DNA from: Anthostomella pinea
Lineage: Eukaryota; Ascomycota; Sordariomycetes; Xylariales; Xylariaceae
Direction: 5' to 3'
NCBI GenBank assembly: GCA_963556695.1
Contig: CAUWAG010000003.1
Location: 6,076,001-6,140,000 of the forward strand
DNA: 64,000 bases
In this document: positions 35,300-47,032 of the stretch, piece after piece
How positions within the stretch are numbered: position 1 is the stretch's first letter
How the letters are laid out: each line of letters starts with the position of its first letter
Program-made: the position numbers and the translations under genes
The notes under the pieces: generated by a model
The model's input: only the letters and a program-made list of their open reading frames with translations
What the model was told of the DNA's origin: nothing
The model's database searches: none

Positions 35300-38200
35300 A
35301 GCGGCCTCTATCTATTGCTGTAACCTTTGAAGGGGACCTGGCGCCTGGGGATTTGTGTCGTAGAACTCTTTGACGCGTACAGCCAAGCCTCTGAAGTTAG
35401 CTGCTGGGTATCACATCGGGTCAGGATCATGACCTGTCCATTCAGCCTGGTACTCCAGCTTGCCTCGGGTTAAGCGGGAGGACAGAAATTTGTTAACTTC
35501 CCACTCAGAGACACCATCCACGTGAAGGGAGGCGGTGGAGGGATCACCTGACCTGGGACAGGGTCATTTGGTGACAGTACTAATCGGCTTGCGTTAATGA
35601 CCCGATGTGCGTTTATCCCAGTGGGTAAGTCAATCTTAAAGGCGTTCTCATTGATCTGTTTGACAACCCGATATAGTCCCATGTAGGGGTTGTCCAACAT
35701 ATCATGTGCGCGGTCAGTACGTCACGTCCTTTGCGTATATATACCATATCTCCTGACTTCCAGTCAATTAGTTGTCAGGACTTGTCAGCCTATTTTTTGT
35801 CTTTTGCTTGTGTCTTAAAGAGGTTAGTTTTGGCCTATGCCACGGCCTGCGCCTGGCGTTCAGCAAACTCTTGAGCATTTGAACGAGTAAGCCTCTCTAT
35901 AATAGGCATCTTTCTTGAGAGGGGACCACATTTTCCCAGTCAAATATCATAATTAGAAGAAACCCCATTTCAACCTCAGCTGAGAATAGGCCAGTGCTTG
36001 CGCGAGATTGTGTGGCATAGGCTAAATCCAGACAGGGCAGCAACTGAGACCAATTATCCTGAAAGTGGCTTATGAAGGGTCAGAGCTTGGTCTGGAGGAA
36101 CTGGTTGATGATCTCTGTCTGATCAGCCGTCTGAGGGTGCTCTACGGTAGAGTGGCGTAGGTCCATCCCTATAAGCTTGGCTAATTCGTCTAAGAAGGCA
36201 GCAATAAACTGAAGACCACGGTCTAAAGTCATAGTCTCATCTGTGCAATAGACCCTCTAAGGTCCATTGAAGTATAAGGTGGTGAGGTCCTTGGCTGTAC
36301 ATGTCTTATATGTCAGAATAGACCACGGGCGTTTGCCTAGTCAGTCTACCACCACATAAATCGTGTTATAGCCTAGCTTGTCTTTTGGCATGGTCTTGAA
36401 GTCCGTAGAGACATGTTGCCAAGGACGATCTGGTATAGGCAGGGATTGTAGCAAACCGGCTGGCTTGAGACGGAGTTGCGACCTCTGCCACATTCTGGGC
36501 AATGAGCGCAATAGCGGTCTATAAAAGCACCCATACCTGGCCAGGAGTAACGCTCTGCTATTAAGGCACGCATCTTGTTCTGACTAAGGTGTGCACAGGA
36601 AGGTAGTCTGTGAATCTCATCACAAAGTCGTGTGTGTAGGTGCCCCTCATCAGGCACCACAAGGCGTCCCTCTTTCAACAACAAGCCATCAACAAGACTG
36701 TAGTCCTGCTGACTGTGTTTAGCTCTTTCATGCTCAAGAAACAAGGTCTCTGAAGAGCGGTTGGCTGTCAAGATGGCATCAATAAGCTGAACACCCTTTA
36801 GAGAACCGTCAGGGTCCTGGTTGTTGGCTTCTAAGGTGGCCACAATGGCACATACCAGGTTGTCCTTTGGACTAGGTGACGGGTCGGTCACAGACAGGTC
36901 AACAGGTCCATTGAACCTTTTAACAGGTAGGAGAATCTGGCGGCGACTTTTATCCTTGATGGCCTTTTGTGTAGCCAGATCTACGGCTTTTCGTGATAGA
37001 GTATCAGCTATCAGGTTTTCCCTACCTGGACGGTAAGAGATGGTGAAGTCCAGGCCCGAGATATCCTCATTCTAGGCTGTTTGTCAGGCATTAAGCTGTC
37101 ACTTAGTAGAAAAGTACTGGAGTGCCTGATGATCTATGAAAACAGGAAAGGGATGCTGAAGGGCAGTGAGCATGTGGTTCCATTCTCGCATGGCATAGAC
37201 AATTGCCAGTAGTTCCTTATCATGGATGGGATAATTGCACTCTGTTGTATTTATAGTTTGCGACAGATAGGCCACTGGATGCCAGTTGTCTTGCTCATCC
37301 TGTTAGGAGAGGGCTGCTGAGATTACACCATCTGAAGCGTCTGTTTCCAGCTTAGTAGGAGCTGTTTCCTTGAAATATGAGAGCAAGGAAGCTGAGCATA
37401 AGGCATCCTTTAGGTTGTCAAAGGCTCTCTGCTGTTCCTTGGTCCATAGGTACTTGGTTGCCACAGTAAGACAGTAAAGAGGTTTAGCTATCCTGCTAAA
37501 ACTGTCTATAAATTGCTAATAAAAGTTACAGAATCCCAAGAAAGACTGTAATTTTTTAATAGTCCTAGGCTCTTCCCAGTCCCTCACAGTGACAATCTTG
37601 GCTTGATTAACTGATATGCCACTGGTTGATATTATATATCCCAGGAATTTTGTTGATGTGACAGCAAACTCGCTTTTCTTGATGTTAGCCTGGAGGCCAG
37701 CTTCACGGAGCTTCTGGAGGACCTTGCGGACATGGTCCCAGTGTTCCAATGGGTCTGCAGAAAAAATCAAGATATTGTCTACATAGGCTATACAGAACTC
37801 ATCCAGATATAGGAACAAGGCCTTGTTGATATACCACTGGAAGGTACTTGGGCCGTTACAAAGTCCAAAGAGGAACACCATGTACTTATACTGGCCAAAG
37901 CGCATGCGGAAGGTCGTGAGATCCTCAGAGGCTGGATCCATGTGGATTCGGTGAAAAGCCGCCCTGATATCCAGCTTGGTGAATAGCTTAGCGCTAGATA
38001 GACATTCCAAAGTTTCACTGATTAGTGGCAGCGGGTAGCGGTCCTTTTTTGACTGAGCATTGAGCTCGCAGTAGTCAACACAGAAACGCAAGCCTTTATT
38101 TAGCTTTTTGGCAAAGAGAACAAGGGACCCATACTTTGCTGTACTGGGAACAATCCATTCTTTGCGTAAGTATTTCGTCAGATATTGCTTGAGGGCAATA

Positions 38201-40200
38201 AGGTGGTCGGCCTTCATGCTATATAAGGGGTGCAGGCAAAGAGTCTTAGTCCTTGGCTTGAGCTCGATCTTGTGGTCAATATCCTTGCGGAAAGGGGATA
38301 GCTCGTTGCTTTTTGTCTTGGAAAATATATCCATAAAATCTTGCGCCTCTGGGGGAAGCATGTTGCGTAGCAGGTGCTGAGTCTCTAAGTCCTTTTTATC
38401 AATCGAGTAATCGATGGCTTGATCAAGCTCGTATACCAAAAAGGAGAACACGTTTCCGTAGCTGTGTCGTTGATATTGCCCCTTCTAACGGTGACTAGTC
38501 CGTCTAAAGAAGGTACTTCATGAGACTAGGTGGATATCCGCGCCAAGAGCGTTCATTATTGCGTCTTTGCTAACCTTAGGATGAACAGCCTTGCGTGGGG
38601 AAGTCTTTTGCAAGGATGCTGGGCGGTCCCGTCCGGCTAGCTGGTCTTTCATAGCCTGCAAGGACTGATGATGATTTCTTGCCCATGTAGCCAGCACTTA
38701 GGGGCAACGTATTATCTTCTACGGGCGTTTGTCTTGATCTTCCCACTGTGAATCCCTATGGAGCATGTCTTGCTGGGCCTGAAGATTGATAGCCCGTTGC
38801 CTTAACCACTGGCGAGCTGGGTTGGTGATGTCGGTCTTCCAGTTGGTAAGGAAAGGTAGTTCCGGTGAGAGATATAGGCGGTTCTGTCAGCAGTCTGGTA
38901 AGAGGTTGTGAGCAGCCAAAAACCGCTTACCAACAATAAGGTCAAAGTTCTTGCTGTGCCCAAACTCTGCTTTTAGGATAAGGGCTTCCCGGAAGGTTCT
39001 TCCCTGAATCTAGAAATTTGTTGCAATTACTGTATTGATAACCTGTGAGTGTCCCTTGCCAAAGCCATTGAGGGTGGCGGGTTCATCAAAATGTCTTTGA
39101 GGGAGTTCCCATCATTGAGTCAAGGGGCTCATGATTAAACGGCTGCCTAAAAGATAAATCTCTGCTCCGGTATCAATCAAAACTTTCACACGCACTGCAA
39201 TTCCATTCCATCGAATGGTTGCAGTCATCACAAAGGTACTGCCGCCAATCAAGCCAGAGAGGTCTGATCAAAGTGATGGAATTTCAAGGGAGTGATGAGC
39301 TAGTTGATTAATAGTACATTAGAGGCCTAGATAAGAGACTTTCCCTAGGCCTTTGAGTTTTCCGACTCATTGTTAGAAGTAATATCCTAGGTCAGACCAG
39401 AAAAGGCCTTATTGTCTTCTTCCAGAAAATGTACATGAGGAGTTCTTTTGTCTGGATATTTGGGAGTGATATGGCCCTCTTTGCCCCACAAGTAGCATAT
39501 AATGCTTTCTGCCTTGTGGGATGTGCATGATTGGTCAATGTGCTTCCTTTCAAGGGCTGTAAAGAGACGGGGAGTCTTCTAATCAGGTGATGCTCTTGCT
39601 GGTTAGAAGGTAGTGTCAATCGCTTGGTTGGACAAAGCTTGGGTTAGTAGGCTTTTGATGAACTACTGGGGTCCAGGTGCCACAGTGATGGTATGGTGAG
39701 AGGAAGCTTTCAAGAAGCTTTGGCGCTGCTTCTTGACTCGTTCAATTTCTGCAAGCTGTTAAGTATTACTAGAACAGATATTTCGAAATTAGTTGAAAGA
39801 AACGTTAGAGTCAAGGTAAGAAGCCATTACTTGTATCCTTAGGGGTGGTGTCAGCTTTCGGTTCAGTTCATACTTCCATTCTGTCCGGGACAGGCCCGCC
39901 TTGCTGGCTAAGAGAACCTATGTGGAACAAAAGGAGTAGAAGTCTTGCACTGGTTCCATCCACAGATCATAGAGCTGATCTCTGGCTTGAGCAGCTGCGT
40001 CAAGATTGCTGTAAGAGGACCAGAAAAGGTTATACACCTCTTCAATAGTAGTAAGTAACTCAGTGTTCTCTTTAGAGATAAATGGTTCTAATGCTATAAC
40101 TATATCACCTTCTATTAGCATATAAAGCCAGTCAAACTTTGATTCTTTTGTAATGAAGAGCCACCAGTTGGTCCGTAGCTTGCATTGAGTGCTGTTCTTT
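35300..40200 (-). pseudogene. Decayed gag-pol polyprotein of the chromovirus
   Basis: Reading leftward. Gag fragments lie at about 40121-39918 and 39619-39392, the latter including a damaged zinc knuckle. The reverse transcriptase is open from 38451 to 37516 (GLRFCVDYCELNAQSKKDRYP; KLDIRAAFHRI; FGLCNGPSTFQW), with YVDNILIF in place of the expected YVDD box. RNase H remnants lie at about 37370-37080 (TDASDGVISAAL, FIDHQALQYFS). The integrase HHCC finger lies at about 36700-36480 (HRLPSCAHLSQNKM, CAHCPECGRG). The integrase C-terminal part is at 35700-35560. A chromodomain near 35520-35390 (SEWEVNKFLSSRLTRG, EYQAEWTGHDPDPM) has TGA where the family has Trp. Asp-to-Asn and Trp-to-stop are both G-to-A changes, as RIP would give. 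Confidence 0.85.
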
Positions 40201-41013
40201 CACTATTCAAAGGCTGGGTTTTGACCGTCACTCAGCTTTCAAGGGTCTGTCAGTTTGATGGAATGTCGCATAGCATTTGAGGTTGATGCTATAGAAGCTG
40301 GGGAGTCCCACCTAGGGGGTCGTTGTGTGTAGAGAACCTGTTTCCAAGGAAGGAAAGGCTCGTTTTTCTTGTGGTGCGCTGAAATGCACAGACTGTCGTT
40401 CTGTTGTGTGCCTTGGTGGCTTAGACCTCGGGATCCGGGTGTGTAGTTCGGTTTACAATCTGGCTAGCTGCTCTGGCGTAAGCGCATCCAGGTTGAAGAG
40501 CAAGGGGTCGTCTGATCAGCCCAGAGCACCGCTCATGGTTGGTGCCATGGGCTGGGTCTGTGGGTCCTGGAATGTGGTCCTGGAGGAAGATAGAGACAAT
40601 GAAGCGTTTGAGAGAGATTTGCTATGGGTCAAAGCGGCCTTTGATTACATGTTTGGCTTGCTCTGGTCCCCTTGTGCCTTGGTTCTCTGTTTCTTTGGTT
40701 CTTTCTTTGGGAGAAGGTTGTTAGTGTTGGGGGATGTTTGGGTAGGTTGGGCTGGTCATCCAGTCCCTTCAGAACTATACTGATGTTCTGGAATGATAAT
40801 GGCACTCATTGTCACAGTGTATTAAACGGAATCGGTGGTAATGGTAGGTAAATGGTAAAAAGGTGGTATTAATAGGCCTAAAAGCAGAGCTTCAAAGCCT
40901 TAGGTAGGTGGGTATTTGGAGACACTGCACCTGTCACTGCTAGAGGCAAAACTCCTTGCAGTGGTGATCTGAAGACAAGGCTTCTAGTCTGGCCTGGACT
41001 AGTCTTGATATTA

Positions 41014-41223
41014 TGTCACGGCGAGCGTACTGAAGAGCTGGGACATGGCCGGCAGCAAGCAGCTATTATTTTGTTAACAAGAATATCAAGACTAGAGAGA
41101 AAATGAAGAGGGAGAGATATGTACAGTGGGAGGTTGCCCCTTTAAAGGGATCCTCTGGTCAGCTACTTCCCTTATTGGGAAGTATCGGCTTGTTATGTGG
41201 GAAGGTCTGTGCAGGCCGTCACA
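41014..41223 (-). repeat. 5' LTR (right copy) of the chromovirus
   Basis: This copy is 210 bp with TG...CA ends, followed by the target-duplication copy ATAAC at 41224-41228. Confidence 0.9.
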
Positions 41224-41306
41224 ATAACTATACCGGATCTTTATCAGCTTTCAAAAATGTTTTTATATAAATAAACATAACGTTTAATTATCTTCAATAT
41301 AGCCGG

Positions 41307-41525
41307 TGTCACGATTCCGAAAATGTACTAGCAAGGATGCAGTGATCCCAATTGACTATTGACGTATAACGAACGAACACTTGGTGAGAAGAAAGGAAAT
41401 CTAAGAAGCGCACGCAAATTGGTGGGCAGCTTAAATGTGTGCAGTTCCCCACTAGACCCACTAGGGCCTGGGTCAGTCACGTGATCACAAGAACTAGTGC
41501 TACCACTGATAGTGGGACCATCACA
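41307..41525. mobile_element. Solo LTR, copy 1 (219 bp)
   Basis: It begins TGTCACGATTCCG and ends GGACCATCACA. It is flanked by GCCGG (41302-41306) and ACCGG (41526-41530), a 5-bp duplication with one transition. It belongs to the same family as the LTR at 41860 but differs from the LTRs of the neighbouring chromovirus. No internal retroelement sequence is attached. It lies between the chromovirus and the right inverted arm. Confidence 0.82.
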
Positions 41526-41559
41526 ACCGGTTAAATAAGTTATCAATTGATATTGCGTT

Positions 41560-41750
41560 TTTATAAATTTAAAGGCTTTATTAAAGTTCGGAATAAAAGG
41601 CTTTTATATAAACCTAGAAATGCGGCTAGCATAAAAGCGAGCCTTTAAGCTAGCTGTGAACCTAATACATACTTTAATACGGCTAGCTTTAAAGCTTTTA
41701 TAAAGCTTTAAAGCCAGCCGCGGGTATCAGTGCTAGTATCTGGTACGGCT
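41560..41750. repeat. Right arm of the long AT-rich inverted repeat
   Basis: Its reverse complement (CCGCGGCTGGCTTTAAAGCT onward) matches the left arm at 34.4-34.6 kb. The outer part (GTATCTGGTACGGCT) also aligns, with indels, to 34408-34450. The limits are approximate. Confidence 0.75.
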
Positions 41751-41859
41751 GTGCTTATTACTCGAAGTTTTACCTCATTAAACCTAATTCGATAATTTTA
41801 ACAAAGTTCGGGTTTAATTTTACAACTTATACTTAATAAATGTCATTTCTTATAAAAAG

Positions 41860-42115
41860 TGTCACAATTCCGTAAATGTATTGGAAGGATACAGGGACCC
41901 TCATTGACTATTAACGTATAACGAACTCTGGTTGAAGGAAAAGAAAGATCTGGAGATGCACCCGAATTGGTGAGCAGCTAGATGTGGGCAGTCGTCCCCC
42001 ACCAGACCCTCCAGGGCATGGATCAACCTATCGTCCAATCAGTCACGTGCTCAGTCACGTGACCCGGGGACCATAGGGACAATCGCTAGACCTGATGGAT
42101 GGTAGAACCATCACA
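41860..42115. mobile_element. Solo LTR, copy 2 (256 bp)
   Basis: It begins TGTCACAATTCCG and ends GAACCATCACA. It is flanked by a perfect 5-bp duplication AAAAG (41855-41859 and 42116-42120). It shares most of its length with copy 1, including the GACTATTRACGTATAACGAA segment, but has extra sequence around CAGTCACGTG. Confidence 0.85.
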
Positions 42116-42120
42116 AAAAG

Positions 42121-42639
42121 CATTAAAACTAAATTAAATTTATATAAAGCATTAAAAAGTTATAAAGAACATATTAAATTATGAGGGTAGCGTTTTCTTT
42201 AGTCTAGCATTTTTAGATCTTTGGATATATCTCTGTCTTCGCCGTGTCTGTTGGAACAATCGGATACATCCCCTATGGTCGCTCCGTCGTATATGGTCAA
42301 CTCCGCGGGTGCCGACCTTGACTGCCATAGGTCGGATGATCCAGTCCCTGTTAATCGCTTCCCAAGAAAGCGCTGAGAAGTGGTCGTCGAGAGCAGCAGT
42401 CACATGCTCCCTTGGTGATGTTGGCATGTGGTTCCTCTCCTACACTCTATGTGAGGCCTAGTTAGAGGCCTCGTCGCAATTATCGTGACTGGACTAGACC
42501 CGTCATATAGCAAAGCGATATGTTCAAGACCTTGTCAGTGCTCGATATATCAGGTAGAGACATAATATCTGCGAGTTCAGACGGACAGGAACTGGAGGCC
42601 GGTATATGGGCTCTTGATCGGGTTGAGGAACTGAATATC
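42121..42639. other. Edge of transposon island; no supported gene
   Basis: AT-rich sequence ends at about 42180. A minus-strand frame at 42179-42427 has no recognisable domain. The remainder is the 3' flank of the transcription factor gene. Confidence 0.4.
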
Positions 42640-44349
42640 CTACAGCCCCCCCATAGACCAGCTCCTCGCTCTGGTAATGATGCCTTGCATACCAGCCATA
42701 TGGGCCAGTTCAGGCTTAGCTGAGCCCTTTTGTATACTGACGAGGAATTTCAGCACGGTGTCCCGAACCTGCGGCAATATCATCAATTCCCCTAGGCCAA
42801 ATTGGTCCCAGTCATCAGCCGGCATGGAATGCAGTATGTTCATGCACAAACCCAAGGGGAACGCGGCCAAGTGGGCTCCCATGAGGCCGGCACCGGGCAT
42901 CCAAAAGTACGGCAGAGCCTGTGCAAGGTATCGGATGTAAACGCTGGGGTCCGTGTGGAGCGGCAGATACGTATGCTCGTCGAGGAGCGATCGAAGGGCG
43001 GAATAGAGAAGCAGACAGGCGGTCCAGTAGATAAGGGTAAGATGTGCGAGTGCAAAGTCCTCGGGGCTAGCTGGACTCATGAGCACTCCATCGGCATCGA
43101 GGAAGACTTTCAATGCACCAGCCTGCTGTGGCCATAGGCGCAGACGCTCGTCAAGGCCCCAGCACGTTCTCACGACTTCTTCTTTCAAGATTGCTTGTTG
43201 TTGGTGATCTCGACACGCGCGCATTTTGTCCGAGTCAGCTATTATCTCTGTTAGATCGGCAAGCATATCCAGCAGGCTGTCCCTTGGCGACTTGGGCTCG
43301 AATTCCCAGGGCACCGTCCGCCACTCCGGACTATTGAGTGGGAACCGCTTCCGAAGTCCCAATGAGGATATAAGCTGTGGTTGGCGTTAGCCCATGGTGC
43401 TCTGATTAGTTGGTAGCATTTGGAGGGATCTCACATGGGGGTAGCGTCCAGCGGCAAAGAGCTGGTGGCTCGCCCCGGTACGGTATTGATGCGGGCTTCG
43501 CGCCTGAATCAATGCGTACTGGCCATTCAAGTGACGCAGCCAATTGCGTGATTGTGCGAGTTCATCAGGACACTCATCGCCGTACAGCATCTGTCAAGCA
43601 TCAATGTTAGCCGCCTTGCGTTTGGTGATGTGCTCAAGGTCATGGTGAAGGTGAAGATATCGGATAACGAACTGACTTCAAAGAGCGTCAGCACCTTGGA
43701 CGCAGCCATTATTGAATTCTCTGTAGCACGGGTTGAGTTGCGTATGGCTTGCGTCAGTTCGTGTAGGGCAATGCTGTAGGATTCTAGCCCCTGAGCCATG
43801 GCATTCTTGTCGCCATCCCGTCTTCCAATGCCACACAGGCTGACGGCGAGGAGGGCAAAGTGGACGGTCCTCTCGGACGTATGCAGCCCATAGACAATGT
43901 CGATCCAGTCGCAGGGGGAGTAGCGCGAAGCCCCTGCCACTGAGATACGGCCGCCAGGGACATACTCGGTCAGAAAAAGACCGACGTACTTGTCGACATA
44001 TGCACACTGGGCTAGCATATGCGGAAGGCCGACTACAGTTGAAGGGCTCTGTGACCGGGCGACGGGCTTCACGACACTCTGGCGGCGGTACGACACCATG
44101 ACTGAGGTTGCCTCGGTGTCTTGTGTGCGGTTGAGGAAAACGCGTTGGCGCTCGTAGCCACCACACTCAACATTTGCCTGCACGCACTGACTGCATGCTG
44201 GCCGCTTCCGATCGCACTGCGTTTTCAGTCAGCAGCAACGTCTGGAATCATTCGTACAGCGAAACGGCAGATCAGGAACAAGAACCTACGCCCTTCTTCC
44301 GCCTGCGGCATGTTTCGCACCCCTTGGACCTTCCTGGAACGCCAACCAT
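42640..44349 (-). CDS. Zn2Cys6 fungal-specific transcription factor (496 aa, four exons)
   Basis: Exons are 44349-44290, 44216-43677, 43590-43435 and 43374-42640, all joined in phase 0. The DNA-binding cluster spans the first intron: GCETCRRRKKG in exon 1 and CDRKRPACSQCVQANVEC in exon 2. This gives the canonical C-x2-C-x6-C-x6-C-x2-C-x6-C zinc binuclear cluster at residues 11-38. The rest matches the fungal-specific transcription factor domain of this family, with ALLAVSLCGIGRRDG, MLYGDECPDELAQSRNWLRH and LIYWTACLLLYSALRSLLDE. It is a predicted nuclear activator or repressor with unknown targets. It lies about 0.5 kb from the transposon island and is divergent to the membrane protein gene at 45196. 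About 500 aa is normal for the family and no stop interrupts it. Confidence 0.9.
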
Positions 44350-45195
44350 CTCTGCTGTTCTGAGGGTCTGACTCGTGAGTGAGGATACCGGTATGCACGT
44401 CGTCGCGTTGGCTGGAGGCTAGAGGAGACGGGCGCTCGTTGATTCCTCTTTCAGACAAGCGGTCACTCCAGTCCCGGGGGCGCGGGATCCTCTAACAGCA
44501 CAAGACCCACAGCCCGGGTCGCGGGGTGACGACATGACTCGCATTCGCCAACTGTAGGGCTGAGGAGTGGCGCGGGCGGCATGCACATGCGAGGCGACGC
44601 TAATCCTAAAGAAGAGCCTTTGCGCGCCGGACTATTATAGGAGCGAGAGCATCCTCTATTTTAGGTAATGAGGTGTCGGGCCCAGGCCATCGGGCCCGAC
44701 CTCGTCGGCTTTGCTTCCTTGATCCCTTGATCCCTTGTCCCCTTGTCCCAACTGCAATGATCGGTAGTAACAAGTTCCAACTCCGCCTCGCTGTGAAACA
44801 CGACGAGGCCCGGCTTTTTGCGAATGCGAGTCGTAGCAACAGTTCATCCGCTCCTCCACATCACCCACATGCCTCGCGCAAAATCATCACGGTTTGGGCA
44901 TAGGGCCAAGAGTCACGGCCACCAACAACCTAATGGATGAATGAACGAAGGCTTGGTCCACGGTATGTCGAGGACTTTAGAGTCCTCCCGGACGTCTAGG
45001 TTTAGGGTCTACTCGAGTATATATAGTCTCGTAACAACCCATAAGCCTGGACTAAAACTGACTACATTTCCAATATCCCAACTATCAACATCTCTCTGCC
45101 TTGTAGTCTCGGTCATTTCACAGTAGCATCTATCGACATTGCCTGCCTCTGACCAACAGCTCAAAGCGTCGTCCGCCGTACCAGTGCTGTCCAAG
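44350..45195. promoter_or_regulatory. Shared divergent promoter region
   Basis: This 846 bp separates the start codons of the Zn2Cys6 factor (minus) and the DUF2306-like gene (plus). A TATA-like GTATATATAG lies at about 45018-45027, roughly 170 bp before the plus-strand ATG. Near 44718-44748 are four head-to-tail variants of an 8-bp unit (GATCCCTT/GTCCCCTT). CGG-containing words, potential Zn2Cys6 sites, are present but not distinctive enough to call a site. Confidence 0.5.
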
Positions 45196-46492
45196 ATGGC
45201 CGTATCCAATCGTCCGCCCCGAAATAGTTTTGTTACCTTCGCCCGGAAGATCTACAACCCCATCGGCTTCTCGAAGGGCTACAACTTCGTGCTCTGGTTC
45301 ATCTTTGGCGGCGCCTTGGTTGGCTTCAGCCTGGCTCGTCTTCAATACTTGGACTTCTACGGCGTCTTTTGCTCGTCACACCCTTCAGGCAGCAGTGGTA
45401 GGTCGACTCCTTATTCACCCACTCTTGCTACCTGTTTTGTCTTGATCGACCCGATATCTGTCCCCGTGTACAGATACAGATAAAAGATGCTAACCGCAGT
45501 GATTACCTAGGTGCCGCGCCAGGGGAGTGTTTCTACTGGCTCCAGACACGCTACACCGTCGGCATCATCCTCCACCTCGCCTGTATCCTCCCAGCAGCGC
45601 TCCTAGCTGTCGTCCAGTTCGTCCCCACCGTGCGGTACAAGGCTATGATGTTCCACCGTATCAACGGCTATGTCGTAATCACCCTGGCCATTGTGTCTAC
45701 CGGTGCTGCTTTCTCAATCGCCGAGATCAGCTTCGGCGGCGGATTGGACATCCGGACTGCTGTGGGTGCCCTTGGCATCGCCTTCATCGGCGCGCTCGTC
45801 ATGGCCTACGTCAATGTGAAGCGGTTGCAGATCGAGCAGCACCGTGCCTGGATGATTAGAGCTTGGGTCTGGGTGAGTGACGACGGCCTTCCCCTCTTAC
45901 AGAAAAAAACTCCGAAACTGATCATCGGATAGGCTGGCTGTATCATCACGACCCGCATCATCTTCATCATCGCAGTATCCGTCCCCAAGGCCACCACGCT
46001 GTACTACGCCCTGCCTTGCGATAAGCTAAACTGGCTGCTCGGGGACCAGAGCCGGACTCTGTCGTTGTACCCGGAGTGCCAGTCCTTCTTCTCGGGCGAG
46101 AACCCGTCTCAGCATGCCTCGGTCAGGCAATCCTTCACCAATGCTCACAGCGTAGCCGAGGTCACGGCGGCGATGAACGCATCCTTCGGCATGGCGATAT
46201 GGTTGGCTTGGCTTATCCACATCTTCGGCGCCGAACTCTACGTAAGCTACTCCCGGCCTAGGCTGCTGATGCATGTTTTTTTATTGCTGACAAACTTTCG
46301 TAGCTTCACCTCACCCCTGTGGAAGCCGAGCGTCTGCGCCGGGTCTCGTACCAGCGCCAGCTCGAGGCTGGCATGAGGCAGCCTGGGTCCGCGGGCCTGA
46401 CTGCTGATCGTCTTGGGGACTCGGAGAAGTGGATGCCGCCTGCTCCCATTGCGATCGAGAGAAAGTCTTCGTCGTCACCCAGTACATCGTAG
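45196..46492 (+). CDS. DUF2306-like multi-pass membrane protein (353 aa, four exons)
   Basis: Exons are 45196-45397, 45511-45872, 45933-46241 and 46304-46492, with consistent phases and a TAG stop. At least six hydrophobic helices are seen: FVLWFIFGGALVGFSLARL, VGIILHLACILPAALLAVVQ, YVVITLAIVSTGAAFSIAEI, ALGIAFIGALVMAYVNV, CIITTRIIFIIAVSV and MNASFGMAIWLAWLIHIFGA. The MFHRINGYV segment and QIEQHRAWMIRAWVW match the conserved loops of fungal DUF2306 proteins. The ends are polar; the C-terminus is Ser-rich and probably cytosolic. The biochemical role is unknown. It is divergent to the Zn2Cys6 factor, so local regulation is possible but unproven. Confidence 0.83.
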
Positions 46493-47032
46493 TGCTACGG
46501 GAATACATATTTTCATAGGGATGGCTTGTATTGGGATCCGAGTCTAAGGCCAAGGGTTAAAGGAGGTAATACATGCGAAACATGCTCTTGCACTTCACCT
46601 ACTCCTTCGGCGGTCAGGAGTTTATAGAGATATGCCACGGGAGGTTGGGCTGGGATGGTCCATGTGGATCAGACTAGAGAATAAATAGGATAGCATAGCA
46701 TCGCCTGTCGATTGATTATCATTTCATCAATTCTCTATCACATCCACGGTCGACCTGCTAAAGCGTGAAAGCAGACCATTACACCCACCATGGATCATCA
46801 AAACCAAGTCTAGCTAGACAATTAACGGGAAACTCTCCAAAATGAGGCCCACAATCTCAAAGAAAAGCGCAAACACACGCATACCCCCAAGCCCTCAGTC
46901 TCAAACCCCCAACAAACATCCCCATATCCCCCATACAGCTCATCACTCCCCTTACCGCCTCCAGTAACTACTAGTATTACCCCAGGGCCATGGCGGGCCC
47001 GGCTGGTATACGGTCGACGGATAAATTGAAGG
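46493..47032. other. Intergenic, no gene seen
   Basis: This is the convergent 3' flank between the DUF2306-like gene and the possible cysteine-rich gene. Nothing else is recognised. Confidence 0.5.

Larger units (their letters stand above)
34964..41223 (-). mobile_element. Degenerate Ty3/gypsy chromovirus LTR retrotransposon, 6.26 kb
   Basis: Two 210-211-bp LTRs (34964-35174 and 41014-41223) begin TGTCAC and end GTCACA and differ at scattered sites. The flanks are ATAAT (34959-34963) and ATAAC (41224-41228), a 5-bp target duplication with one transition. The element is transcribed leftward, so the right LTR is the 5' LTR. A polypurine tract (AAGGGGCGGAGTAG on the minus strand) sits immediately before the left LTR. 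The order gag, RT, RNase H, integrase, chromodomain is that of chromoviruses. Numerous stops and a broken RT active site show it is dead. Confidence 0.92.

Noticed and set aside
42179..42427. 82-codon minus-strand frame at the island edge
   Set aside because: There is no recognisable domain. It starts in unique DNA and ends in AT-rich repeat sequence.
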